Positions 1 through 7,695 of a DNA stretch of 27,449 nt are shown here, one piece after another (the stretch's first letter is position 1; each line of letters opens with the position of its first letter). The notes beneath the pieces are model-generated. The model saw nothing but the letters and a program-made list of their open reading frames with translations. It had not been told where the DNA came from and ran no database searches. A program made the position numbers and the translations under genes. The DNA comes from CAYYAQ01 sp964469555. GTDB taxonomy: Bacteria > Planctomycetota > UBA1135 > UBA2386. The DNA lies in assembly GCA_964469555.1 (NCBI GenBank), contig CAYYAQ010000065.1:1-27449 (forward strand), read 5' to 3'.

Positions 1-292
1 GGCCGTGACCTTCCAGCTGCGGCGTGAACGAACACTCGAGCGGCAGGATCTCGAGGCCGAATCGCGGCAACGATAGGTCGCGGATGATCTCCGGTCGGAG
101 GAGGCTCACGACGTAGCTGCACACCGAGTACTTGAACCCTGGGTAGAGTTCTTCGGTGACGGCCGCACCGCCGAGCACGTGGCGGCGTTCGAGCACGAGC
201 ACGGAGCGACCGGCACGGGCGAGGTAGGCCGCGCAGACGAGACCGTTGTGGCCGCCCCCGATCACGATGGCGTCGTACTCCCGTTGTGTCAT
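1..292 (-). CDS. FAD-dependent oxidoreductase (phytoene-desaturase / PYROXD2-like), N-terminal part only
   Basis: The gene reads leftward and is cut by the window edge; about 97 residues are visible. The start is ATG (292-290), and it overlaps the stop of the upstream methyltransferase gene in an ATGA arrangement, so the two are probably translationally coupled. The protein opens with a short lead and the dinucleotide-binding motif VIGGGHNGLVCAAYLARAG, followed by VLVLERR, whose acidic residue normally binds the ADP-ribose of FAD, and the GGAAVTEE segment typical of the phytoene dehydrogenase/amine oxidase superfamily. It then continues with YPGFKYSVCSYV. Known members are soluble or membrane-associated flavoenzymes that oxidise C-C or C-N bonds. 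The substrate cannot be read here; the neighbours (GcvT-like and Rieske) suggest an oxidative demethylation pathway, which is inference. Confidence 0.88.
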   Translation of the reverse strand, partial: MTQREYDAIVIGGGHNGLVCAAYLARAGRSVLVLERRHVLGGAAVTEELYPGFKYSVCSYVVSLLRPEIIRDLSLPRFGLEILPLECSFTPQLEGHG

Positions 293-1476
293 GCTCGCTT
301 GCGCTCCGGATCGAAGAACGGGCGCTCGACGACGGTCGCGGCGACAGAGGTTCGTTCGTACTCGACGGTATGCTCGACCAGCAAGTCACTGCCGGGTCGC
401 GAGTGCTCGGTCGCGACCGTCGCGATCGCGAGATACTTCTTGAGGATCGGCGACCATGTACTGCTCGTGACTTGGCCGACCTGACGGCTGCCGATGTAGA
501 CCGGCACCGCGAGGCGGCACGCGTGCGACGACAGGCTCGGAGGCAGACCGTGGGCGTTGTAGAGTCTCTCGATTCCTTCCCAACTGATCTCCAGTCCTAC
601 CATTTGCCACACGCTGCCGCGTGCTTTCTCGGCGCGGAGCGCCGCCTGCCCGACGAATGCATCGCGCTCGAGGGACACGGTCCACTCGAGACCGATCTCG
701 AACGGCGAGGACTTGCGCGACTCGATGAGACAGCGCGGTGCACTGAAATAGTCGACGTCCTGGAGAATGAATCCCGCTTCGATTCGAGTCACGTCGAGGG
801 CGTCGAGCCCCGCGGGTTGGATCGCGTGGGGGCGTCCCGCCTCAACGATCGCATCCCACACGGGAAGGGCGTCGGCGCTCGGGATCCAGATCTCGTAGCC
901 GAGATCGCCGGTGAATCCCGTGCGGGAGATCTCGATGTCGACCCCGGCTATTGTCGCTGATGCGATGCGAAAGAACCGGAGCTCGCGGATGGCCGATCCG
1001 ATCAGATCTTCGAGCACTGCCCGCGAGAACGGACCCTGCAGGGCGAGCGCTGCGGTGCTGTCCGACACGTCATGGATCTCCACGTCGAACCCCCGACGGT
1101 TGCGTTCTAGCCACCCGTACGTCGGGCTCGCGGTTGTCGCGCGAAACCTGTGGTCGTCGAGGCGGGCGATCGTCCCATCGTCGATGACCTTGCCGTGCGG
1201 ATCGCAGAAGCAGGCGTACGTCACCCGACCGGTATCGAACTCTCGCAGATCTCTCGTCGCGACGTAGGAGAGGAACGCGGCGCTGTCCTTCCCTGTGACT
1301 TCGTATTTGTACAGCGGCGACACGTCGAGCAACCCGACGGAGTTGCGGAATGCGAAGTACTCCGGCGCCGGGTGCGACTCGTAGCTTCCGACCGCGAAGT
1401 ATCCAGCCCACTCCTTGAAGATCAGACTCTCGCACAAAGCAGAAGTGCGAGCGTGAAAAGGAGTTGGTAGTGGCAT
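289..1476 (-). CDS. GcvT-family aminomethyltransferase-like protein (folate-dependent)
   Basis: A 395-residue protein of the glycine-cleavage T / dimethylglycine dehydrogenase C-domain family, close to the usual 360-400 residues. It begins PFHARTSALCESL and WAGYFAVGSYE, followed by YFAFRNSVGLLDVSPLYKYEV, the start typical of stand-alone GcvT paralogues rather than the true T protein. Further family landmarks are YACFCDPHGKVIDDGTI, the FTGDLGYEIW segment, and LDVTRIEAGF, which carries the glutamate normally near the folate. The C-terminal barrel includes VGQVTSSTWSPILKKYLAIA. Members move one-carbon groups from an N- or S-methyl donor to tetrahydrofolate. It lies 47 bp downstream of a Rieske oxygenase remnant and overlaps the FAD oxidoreductase by 4 bp, so all three form one operon. 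The substrate is unknown; betaine-like or DMSP-like donors are possible. Confidence 0.85.
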   Translation of the reverse strand: MPLPTPFHARTSALCESLIFKEWAGYFAVGSYESHPAPEYFAFRNSVGLLDVSPLYKYEVTGKDSAAFLSYVATRDLREFDTGRVTYACFCDPHGKVIDDGTIARLDDHRFRATTASPTYGWLERNRRGFDVEIHDVSDSTAALALQGPFSRAVLEDLIGSAIRELRFFRIASATIAGVDIEISRTGFTGDLGYEIWIPSADALPVWDAIVEAGRPHAIQPAGLDALDVTRIEAGFILQDVDYFSAPRCLIESRKSSPFEIGLEWTVSLERDAFVGQAALRAEKARGSVWQMVGLEISWEGIERLYNAHGLPPSLSSHACRLAVPVYIGSRQVGQVTSSTWSPILKKYLAIATVATEHSRPGSDLLVEHTVEYERTSVAATVVERPFFDPERKRA

Positions 1477-1523
1477 TATCGGGAGGAGCTTACCGGTGGC
1501 TGGCTGGGTTCAAAGCCGGAGTT

Positions 1524-2078
1524 TCAATCCGTCTGGGCGGCGAAGTCCGCAGCCAGCATGCGATGGAACTGCAACATGGGCTGCTCGAGGCGCGGGGCGT
1601 AGAGCCCCTCGTAGGCTCCCGATGCCAGGCCTTCCTGGACGAGCGACACAATCTCGGTGTCCTCTTGCTGGACCTGTTTGGAGTCGTCCAGCGCGCGGGC
1701 GAGCACCTTCTCGTCGAGCGGCCCGTCGTGGTAGGGACAGGTGAACTCGGAGGCGGAGCCACATCCGGAAGCAACCCTGGTCCCGTGGTGAGCACGCACG
1801 TTGTAGAACGCGCGCAACTCGTCGTCTTCGTCGCGGACGACGAGGTAGGGGCGGTTCAGCACGGTTCCGGTGAAGAACGAGCCGGTAGCGCTGACCTGAC
1901 CAGACCGCCCGACGAATTGCCAGTGCCGCGAGAAGGTCGTGTGCTGCTCGAGTTCGAGGAAGCGGGCGTCGATGTACCACGCCCCTGGTGGCGGTGTCGC
2001 TATTTCAATGTCGAGTTGAGGGTCGAAGCGTTCGATTTCGGACCGGAGTCGCTCTCGCACAGGAATCGCTTCCCTCAT
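1524..2078 (-). pseudogene. Rieske oxygenase alpha subunit with the catalytic domain deleted
   Basis: An open frame of 184 codons from ATG at 2078; the family usually has 350-430 residues. Residues 1 to about 118 match the Rieske half (WYIDARFLELEQHTTFSRHW, then LVVRDEDDELRAFYNV). Right after the second Rieske motif, CPYH (about 1739-1728), the sequence jumps to the extreme C-terminal tail of the family (SKQVQQEDTEIVSLVQEGL, QPMLQFHRMLA). The whole helix-grip catalytic domain with the mononuclear iron ligands is absent, although the frame is kept. In addition, the first Rieske motif reads NVRAHHGT where NVCxHxG is expected: the first cluster cysteine is Arg (CGT, 1794-1796; TGT would be one transition away). 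The protein therefore cannot be a working oxygenase. A longer frame to 2297 exists but would run into the divergent gene. Internal deletion in the genome and assembly collapse are both possible. Confidence 0.75.
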
Positions 2079-2119
2079 GCGGGTCACTTTGACCGCTGCG
2101 CCGGATAAGCTCGACACCG

Positions 2120-4123
2120 ATGAACGAACCGGAGACACAAAGACTCGGGTGGCTGCCGGTCCTCGGGCTCGTTCTGCTGGCGTTCTTCGCCTACGCCCCG
2201 TCCCTCGGCAACGACTTCGCGCTGGACGACACGCTGGCCCGCGCCGTGAACGAGGGTAGGCCGAACTCCGTGATCGCCGAGCTGCGCGGCCCGGCACACT
2301 ACTTCACGAACGATTACTGGTCGGGGTTCGGGCTGCGGTCCGGGCTGTACCGTCCGACCACGATCTACAGCTACGCGGCCACGCACCATCTCTTCCCGGG
2401 AGAAGGTGACGGCGAGGCGTTCGCACACCACCTCGTCAATCTGCTGCTCAACTGCTGGGCTGCTTACCTCGTGATGTGGTTGATGCTCGACTTCGGGATG
2501 GCGATGGTGGGAGCGTTGCTCACGGCCGCGCTCTTCGCCGTTCACGGCGTGCACAGCGAAGTCGTCGCCACGGTTATCGGGCGCGCGGAGTTGCTCTCGT
2601 TCTGCTTCGGGATGGCCGGGTTGCAGGCGCTGCTGCGCGCGGACACCGGGAAGTCCGCGGTCTGGATCCCGATGTCGGCGGTCCTCTTCTTTCTTGCCTT
2701 CTGTTCGAAGGAGAGCGCGCTCGCGTGGGTTGGGTTCGTTCCGTGCTACTTCGCGATACGCGGTGGACTTCGCCAGAGGTGGGTGCGTATCGTCGCGGCT
2801 GCAGCTCCGGCGGTCGCGATCTTCTTCGTGCTCCGCCATCTCGCGCTGTCGGGAGACGTGGATCCCGTCAAGTACGCCGCGAACCCCTTGGGCCACGTGG
2901 AGCTGCCGGAGCGACTCGGCACGGCGTGTGGGCTATGGGGCTACGGGTTGTTGCTCTGCGTGGCGCCGTTCTCGCTCGCGTGCCTGTACGGTCCACAGGT
3001 GGAAACCGTGTCGACCATCGGCTTGACCGTCGCCGTGATGATCCCCGTTTGGTTGGCTGCGGCGCTGTGGGATCCGGCGCGTCGGCCTGGCCTGTTCCTC
3101 AGCGCGGCGTTGTTCTTCGGCTTCAGCTTCATCACGTCAAACATCCCCTTCGCCATCGGCACGATCTTCGGGGAGCGGCTCTACTTCATTCCCAGTCTCG
3201 GGGTGTGCATGCTGCCCGCGTTGCTCTTGGCGCGGCTCGCGCCCTCGCGTCAGAAGGTGCTGCTCGGCGCGTGTGCGCTCTGGGCCATCGGATGTGTCAT
3301 CGTCGACGTCCAGCGTAGCCTCGTGTGGAAGAACAATGAGACTCTGCTCCTGCGGGAGTCCGAGGTGCATTTGGAAAGCGCGCTCCTGCAAGTCACCGCG
3401 GCCAAGTACTTCCACGTACAGGAATACGAACAGCCCGACCGAAAGGAGTTCTTTCGCGAGCGGGCATCGGCGTGTTTGGACCGCGCGCTGCGCCTCGACC
3501 CGGGATACGTCGACGCGTTCGCGACCAGGGCCGCCATGTTGGATCGCGGAGGCAAACCCAACGAAGCCATCGCCGTGCTGCGCGCGGCACTCGATCTGGC
3601 GCGTCTTCCCCACAGCGGACTGGAGGCGACGTTGCGGAAAGATCTGGGTCGATTGCTGATCACGGCGAGAAAGGAGATCTTGGGAGGGTTGCAGGAGTGT
3701 CTCCGGGCGCTTTCACTCTCCCCGGACGATCTGGAGCTACGCGTGCGCATCATCGATTTCGGACGGACAGCGTTGTCCGCGGACGTGCTGTCGAAAGTGA
3801 TCGATGACGGCCTCGCACGGTATCCGGCCAGCGCGGTCCTCGCGTTGCAGAGGGGCGACTACCTGTTTCGCCACCCTGGGAAGAACGAGCAGTCGACGCG
3901 GAAGATCGTCGAGATTCTCCGCAATGTGTTCGGGCGGCTCCCCGGAGAAGCGACGGGCGAACTCCGTTTCATTATCGGTCGGATGCAGTTTGGGGACAGC
4001 CTCGCCACGTTGGGCCAGGCGGATGAGGCCCGCCGTGCCTATCAAACGGTTCTCGAGTTGCGGAACGTGCCGGCGGTGATCCGATCGAAGGCGATGGAGA
4101 AACTGAACCGCCTGCGAAAGTAG
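2120..4123 (+). CDS. TMTC-like membrane glycosyltransferase with C-terminal TPR repeats
   Basis: A 667-residue protein starting at ATG 2120, 41 bp from the divergent Rieske remnant. A first membrane helix (VLGLVLLAFFAYAP) is followed by NDFALDD, the acidic pair expected in the first lumenal/periplasmic loop of GT-C enzymes. Then come LYRPTTIYSY, HHLVNLLLN, ALFAVHGVHSEVVA, VIGRAELLSF and FCSKESALAW, which match the DUF1736 core of eukaryotic and bacterial TMTC proteins. About ten hydrophobic segments fill residues 1-400. The C-terminal part (about 440-665) has TPR-like helical pairs, for example RALRLDPGYVDAFATRAAML and ADEARRAYQTVLEL. Eukaryotic TMTCs O-mannosylate cadherins; bacterial substrates are unknown. 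Likely located in the inner membrane with the TPR domain outside; this topology is inferred. Confidence 0.82.
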   Translation: MNEPETQRLGWLPVLGLVLLAFFAYAPSLGNDFALDDTLARAVNEGRPNSVIAELRGPAHYFTNDYWSGFGLRSGLYRPTTIYSYAATHHLFPGEGDGEAFAHHLVNLLLNCWAAYLVMWLMLDFGMAMVGALLTAALFAVHGVHSEVVATVIGRAELLSFCFGMAGLQALLRADTGKSAVWIPMSAVLFFLAFCSKESALAWVGFVPCYFAIRGGLRQRWVRIVAAAAPAVAIFFVLRHLALSGDVDPVKYAANPLGHVELPERLGTACGLWGYGLLLCVAPFSLACLYGPQVETVSTIGLTVAVMIPVWLAAALWDPARRPGLFLSAALFFGFSFITSNIPFAIGTIFGERLYFIPSLGVCMLPALLLARLAPSRQKVLLGACALWAIGCVIVDVQRSLVWKNNETLLLRESEVHLESALLQVTAAKYFHVQEYEQPDRKEFFRERASACLDRALRLDPGYVDAFATRAAMLDRGGKPNEAIAVLRAALDLARLPHSGLEATLRKDLGRLLITARKEILGGLQECLRALSLSPDDLELRVRIIDFGRTALSADVLSKVIDDGLARYPASAVLALQRGDYLFRHPGKNEQSTRKIVEILRNVFGRLPGEATGELRFIIGRMQFGDSLATLGQADEARRAYQTVLELRNVPAVIRSKAMEKLNRLRK

Positions 4124-4548
4124 CGACCGCCCGGGTCGGCGTCGCCCGGGGCGCTTGTGGACCGGGCACGCGGGGCCTCCCTCACTGGCGGTCTGGGGCC
4201 GCCCGGACCTCCCCGGGGGGGCGGCACGCAATGGAGAGGCCGCCACCCGCCGCCGAACTCCGGAGCACCCCATCGCCGCCAAGAAGTCCGATCCGGGTCG
4301 AATCCATCCACGCCGATCATGTGCGCTACCCACGAAAGCCCGGGCCGCTTCTGGTGGCGCGGCGTACAGCCCTTCTCGGAGGAATCGCCGTCTCCAGCAG
4401 ATTTCCGAGCCCGCGAGCGACTTCAGCCTTCAGTTTCTCTGCGTCGTCGCCTCTTCTCTTGGAAGAAACTCCGGTCCCAGCCTTCAGTGTTCCTGTGTCC
4501 TGGCCTGTGATTCAGGCTGGCGCTCCGTACCCTGATCCCAATATCACA
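4124..4548 (+). other. Intergenic stretch without a convincing gene
   Basis: About 425 bp between the TMTC-like gene and the small lipoprotein. A short CGACC/GGTCG hairpin with a 5-nt loop (4124-4138) directly follows the stop codon but has no T-run, so it is only a weak terminator candidate. The rest is C-rich, with two near copies of CAGCCTTCAGT around 4427 and 4480. Open frames across it have no family resemblance and no coding-like third-position pattern. Confidence 0.4.
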
Positions 4549-4914
4549 ATGCAAGCGAATCGCACAACCTGGCTCCGCCGCGTCGGAGGCCTCGCCGTCT
4601 GTCTGCTGCTCTTCCTTCCGATGAACAGTTGCTCAGCGGTCACGGGTCTGCTAACGGGCGCCGTCACCGGGTCCTACGACATCACCCGGACCATGGTCAG
4701 CGAAGGCGTGGACGACCCCGATCACCTCGCCGCGGCGTTCGTCCTCGGGCCGGTCGGCGTCATCCTCGGGCCGGTCCTCGGCTTCTTCAAGGGCCTCGCC
4801 CTGGACTACACCTGCCTGACGTCCGAGGAAGTCTCGTACCGCGACATCTACGGGGGCATGGGCAAGGCGAGCGTGTGGCGGCCCTTCGCCTGGAACTGGA
4901 TGGAGTCCAAGTAG
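4549..4914 (+). CDS. Small exosortase-independent, lipoprotein-like hypothetical protein
   Basis: 121 residues from ATG at 4549; an upstream extension of the frame to 4231 is low-complexity and unlikely to be translated. The N-terminus has a basic start (NRTTWLRR), a hydrophobic core (LAVCLLLFLP) and a cysteine at residue 28 (PMNSC), which fits a loose lipobox, so export and lipid anchoring are plausible. Two small glycine-rich hydrophobic segments follow (AVTGLLTGAVTGSY and VLGPVGVILGPVLGFFKGLA). The last third contains YRDIYGGMGKASVWRPFAWNW, which looks like a conserved family signature, but I do not recognise the family. The protein stands alone on its strand. No function is proposed. Confidence 0.6.
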   Translation: MQANRTTWLRRVGGLAVCLLLFLPMNSCSAVTGLLTGAVTGSYDITRTMVSEGVDDPDHLAAAFVLGPVGVILGPVLGFFKGLALDYTCLTSEEVSYRDIYGGMGKASVWRPFAWNWMESK

Positions 4915-4950
4915 CCCGGTCGCGCCCGGGCTCAGGACCGCCGCAAGACA

Positions 4951-5302
4951 TCAGTTCTGCAACACGCCTGCGATGAACTTCGGGGCCGTGGTGACGACTG
5001 GTCGCGCCCCGATCGCCGGATCGACGTACCGGGACGTCGGCGGAGTGAGCGTGACGTTGAGGTCGAATCCCCCCAACGCGATGACCGCGTTGGGAGCGGC
5101 GACCGGGTTCATGCGCTCGAGGGGCCACCGCCGCGGCTGTCGTTCTCGTCGAACCAGAACTTCACGATGTGCGGCTGACCCGCGACGAGTCGACGGTGAA
5201 TTCGTCGAACTCGACCTGGCCGGCGCTGGCGTTCCAGTCCTCGCGGCCCGCCTCGCACCCGACGAGCGTTGTTGCCGTGGAGGCGAGCACGTATCCAGGC
5301 AT
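4951..5302 (-). pseudogene. Frameshifted remnant of a small exported or hypothetical protein
   Basis: Three overlapping reading-frame pieces on the minus strand join into one coding-like sequence. The first runs from ATG 5302 (MPGYVLASTATTLVGCEAG, then DWNASAGQVEFDEFTVDSSR), the second contains GQPHIVKFWFDENDS, and the third reads LERMNPVAAPNAVIALGG to FDLNVTLTPPTSRYVD and ends GVLQN at the TGA 4953-4951. Each piece shows the strong G/C third-position preference of the real genes here only in its own frame, which indicates two frameshifts in a once continuous gene of about 115 codons. I do not recognise the family. The remaining sequence from 5303 to 5406 shows nothing definite. Confidence 0.4.
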
Positions 5303-5406
5303 GCAGTTTCCCTGTTGTGCTTGTGGTTCGTGTCGCCTGTCGGGAATCACAATGCAATAGGTCTTTCTCGCGCCGGGAACGGGATCGGTCGATAGAGAGG
5401 GCAGGG

Positions 5407-6222
5407 ATGACGCCAAACCGGCCATCCGAGGGATGGAGATTGGTGCAGACGACGACCGAACTGCTCGAGAAGCCACTGGCACCGAGCGAACCACCGGTAG
5501 CGAAGACCGAGGTTTCGCCGCCACCGGCATGCCCGGAGACCGTCCATTTCCGGTTCTCGATCTCGCCGCGCCGGGTCGGGGGGGGTCTCGCAATCTGTGC
5601 GTTCATCCTGGCAGCTTGCCACGTGTTGACCGTCGTTTATCACTACGAGCACTCGAAGCTGCCCTGGGCGTTCCGGGGCTTGTTCGACCTCGACGAGGAG
5701 GAGAGCTTCGGCACGTGGTTCTCCAGCGGCCTGCTTTGCCTGGCCGGTCTCTGCTCGATGCTGTGCGCGATGCGGGCGGCGGCTACGGCGCGACCGATGT
5801 GCCCCCAGTGGTGGTTCCTCGGCTTTGGGTTCGTGCTCCTCTCGCTGGACGAAGTGGCGGGAATGCACGAGTCCTTGAACTCGGCCACGGAGATGTCATG
5901 GGCGATACCCGGCGGGATTCTCGCGGTCGTCATCGGCCTCGCCTACGCGCCGTTCCTGTTTCGCTTGCCGCGCGCCACAGCCGTGCTCTGCGTGATCGCT
6001 GGCGCGATCTACATCGGGGGAGCGGTCGGCGTGGAACTGGCCACGGAGGGCTACCTGGAATCGGACCAGCTCGACACGCTCGAGTACAACCTCACGACGG
6101 TGGTCGAGGAATGGATGGAGATGACCGGGGTGATCCTTTTCATCTACGCGGTCCTGCGGTTCATGTCGTGGGATGGCAGAATCGAGGGCGAGGTCGAAGT
6201 GGGCAACCCGACAGCGTCTTGA
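5407..6222 (+). CDS. Conserved multi-pass membrane protein of unknown function
   Basis: 271 residues from ATG 5407; the frame is open further upstream to 5269, but that part overlaps remnant sequence on the other strand and has poor coding character. A soluble, proline-rich N-terminus (about 50 residues) is followed by about five hydrophobic helices: GLAICAFILAACHVLTVVYH, the SSGLLCLAGLCSMLC segment, WWFLGFGFVLLSLDEVAGMH, WAIPGGILAVVIGLAYAPFL, AVLCVIAGAIYIGGAVGVEL, and a last one after EEWMEMTGVILFIYAVL. The charged motifs LSLDEVAGMHE and EYNLTTVVEEWMEM lie within or beside helices and look like functional residues (possibly metal or proton ligands). I cannot name a family. It precedes the DHp-like gene by 84 bp, which gives no clear functional hint. 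Confidence 0.7.
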   Translation: MTPNRPSEGWRLVQTTTELLEKPLAPSEPPVAKTEVSPPPACPETVHFRFSISPRRVGGGLAICAFILAACHVLTVVYHYEHSKLPWAFRGLFDLDEEESFGTWFSSGLLCLAGLCSMLCAMRAAATARPMCPQWWFLGFGFVLLSLDEVAGMHESLNSATEMSWAIPGGILAVVIGLAYAPFLFRLPRATAVLCVIAGAIYIGGAVGVELATEGYLESDQLDTLEYNLTTVVEEWMEMTGVILFIYAVLRFMSWDGRIEGEVEVGNPTAS

Positions 6223-6306
6223 GCCGCACGTTCTCGCCCGAGTAGACCTGCCAACGGGACCAGGTTCGGGTAGGATTCGCGGTGCATCACTGCGACCCAC
6301 GCCCCT

Positions 6307-6573
6307 GTGACCACGCCACGACAAGACGACGCTTCGCCCTCCGAGGACGACTCCCCGGAATCCCCGGAGGACGCCTTGCTGGACGTGACACCACTCGGAA
6401 TGGTCCGTCACGACCTCAAGAACCACCTGATGGCGATGAAGAGCGGCCTCTATCTGCTCAAGCACCACTTGGACGACGGCGAAATGGAACAAGTGCGATC
6501 GTATCTCAAGCTGATGCAGCACGAAATGCAGAGCGGATTCGCCATCGTCGACCGGTTCTCGGAATTGGAATGA
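6307..6573 (+). CDS. Orphan histidine-kinase DHp-like protein (no ATPase domain)
   Basis: 88 residues from GTG 6307. The first 25 residues are acidic and disordered (many Ser, Asp, Glu, Pro). Residues about 28-88 form a two-helix hairpin: MVRHDLKNHLMAMKSGLYLL and EQVRSYLKLMQHEMQSGFAI, ending IVDRFSEL. HDLKN has the form of the H-box of histidine kinases (His, acidic, x, x, Asn), which is phosphorylated or supports phosphatase activity. No N, G1 or G2 boxes follow. The next gene starts inside its stop codon (ATGA). It could be a phosphotransfer or phosphatase module, or a truncated kinase; the compact coupled layout favours a genuine small protein. Role inferred only from the motif. Confidence 0.6.
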   Translation: MTTPRQDDASPSEDDSPESPEDALLDVTPLGMVRHDLKNHLMAMKSGLYLLKHHLDDGEMEQVRSYLKLMQHEMQSGFAIVDRFSELE

Positions 6574-7667
6574 TCCGATTCCATTTCGTCAGCGTCGGGC
6601 TCGTCTTGACCTTCGCCGGCCCCGTGTCGGGACAGCCGCCCGTCGGCAGACCGCGTCCCACGATCAAGGTCCACAAGGAGTCGAATCGCATGGTGAAGCA
6701 GCTGGAGCTTCCGACGAAGCGACGCCAAGCCGTGACCCGGCTTCTGGCTTTGGGGCCGCTGGCGGTCCCCGACCTGCAGCGGACCATCATGGACCCGCGC
6801 CCCGAGATCGCCGTGGCGGCGATGGGCATCCTCCGCATGCTCGGTGTCCACGCGAAGCCCGCATTGCCGACTCTCATGAAACTGACCAAGGGCTCCGACA
6901 AGAAGCTCGCGTTCACGGCGCGGTGGGCGATGGCCAGAATCCATCCTGTCGGCGTGACGTTGGTCGCGGACATGATCAAGCAACGTCTCGTGGAGTTTGA
7001 TTCCAAAGGCAAGGTCCTCCTCGAGATTCCGAAGCAGCAGTCGATATGGGACGCGGAGCGCCTGCCCAACGGGAACTACCTCGTGAGTCGCGGCGGAACA
7101 AACATTGTCCACGAGTTGGACCGCACGGGGAAGGTCCTGTGGAAGTACGACAAGGCACAGTTTCCGATGGACGCAGATCGGCTGCCCAGTGGAAACACGC
7201 TCATCTGCGACACGAACAAGAAGCGGGTCATCGAGGTCGACCCCAGTGGCAAGGTCTTGTGGGAATACGCCAAGCTCAGTATGCCATACGACGCGGACCG
7301 TCTGCCATCAGGGAACACGCTGATCGCCGACTACCGCGCCGGTCGTGCCCTGGAAGTCGATCCCAAGGGTCGCGTCGTCTGGGAACTCAAGAGCGTCACC
7401 CACGTCTTGTCCGTCGAGAGATTGCCGAGTGGAAACACGCTGATGGCCCTCTGGAGTCAGAACGTGGTGCGCGAAGTCAACCCCAAGGGGAAGACCGTGT
7501 TCGAGATCAAGATGCCCGCGAAGAACCGGAGTCCGTCGTCGGTCCACCGACTGGCAAGCGGCAATACCCTCGTCAGTCTGATTGGCGCCGTGATCGAGTT
7601 CGACGCCAAGGGCAAGGAAGTCTGGCGCGTGCCTATCGGCGGCGGCGGGTCCGTGATCCGATATTGA
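6570..7667 (+). CDS. Exported HEAT-repeat plus beta-propeller protein
   Basis: 365 residues from ATG 6570, overlapping the preceding stop by 4 bp. An N-terminal signal peptide (FVSVGLVLTFAGPVSGQ) predicts export. Residues about 50-130 are HEAT-like (RRQAVTRLLALGPLAVPDLQ and AVAAMGILRMLGVHAKPALP). From about 135 onward there are five or six propeller units of about 40 residues with the consensus DADRLPSGNTLI followed by VIEVDPSGKVLWEY, resembling PQQ-type/arylsulfotransferase-like propellers. No catalytic residues are recognisable, so a scaffold or ligand-binding role in the periplasm is more likely than catalysis. The frame is open upstream to 6282, but the signal peptide and coupling decide the start. 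Confidence 0.78.
   Translation: MIRFHFVSVGLVLTFAGPVSGQPPVGRPRPTIKVHKESNRMVKQLELPTKRRQAVTRLLALGPLAVPDLQRTIMDPRPEIAVAAMGILRMLGVHAKPALPTLMKLTKGSDKKLAFTARWAMARIHPVGVTLVADMIKQRLVEFDSKGKVLLEIPKQQSIWDAERLPNGNYLVSRGGTNIVHELDRTGKVLWKYDKAQFPMDADRLPSGNTLICDTNKKRVIEVDPSGKVLWEYAKLSMPYDADRLPSGNTLIADYRAGRALEVDPKGRVVWELKSVTHVLSVERLPSGNTLMALWSQNVVREVNPKGKTVFEIKMPAKNRSPSSVHRLASGNTLVSLIGAVIEFDAKGKEVWRVPIGGGGSVIRY
7071..7570 (+). repeat. 120-bp in-gene repeats encoding propeller blades
   Basis: The segment GGGAAC/GGAAACACGC recurs at 7071, 7191, 7311, 7431 and (diverged, +9 bp) about 7560, giving an exact 120-bp (40-residue) period over the first four copies. Each marks the SGNTLI strand of one propeller unit. 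The near identity of neighbouring units (7191, 7311, 7431) points to recent tandem duplication. Confidence 0.75.
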
Positions 7668-7695
7668 GGCGATTCTCCAGAGCGGAGGCCCAAAC

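Noticed and set aside
2084..2896. Long minus-strand open frames opposite the TMTC-like gene
   Set aside because: They are Arg/Pro/Gly-rich shadows of a well-supported plus-strand gene, with no family similarity.
4124..4138. Hairpin after the TMTC-like gene as a Rho-independent terminator
   Set aside because: The stem is only 5 bp and is not followed by Ts; in this GC-rich sequence such stems are common by chance.
7071..7570. 120-bp repeats as a CRISPR or mobile repeat
   Set aside because: The period is exactly 40 codons and codes for propeller blades; spacers are not unique sequences.
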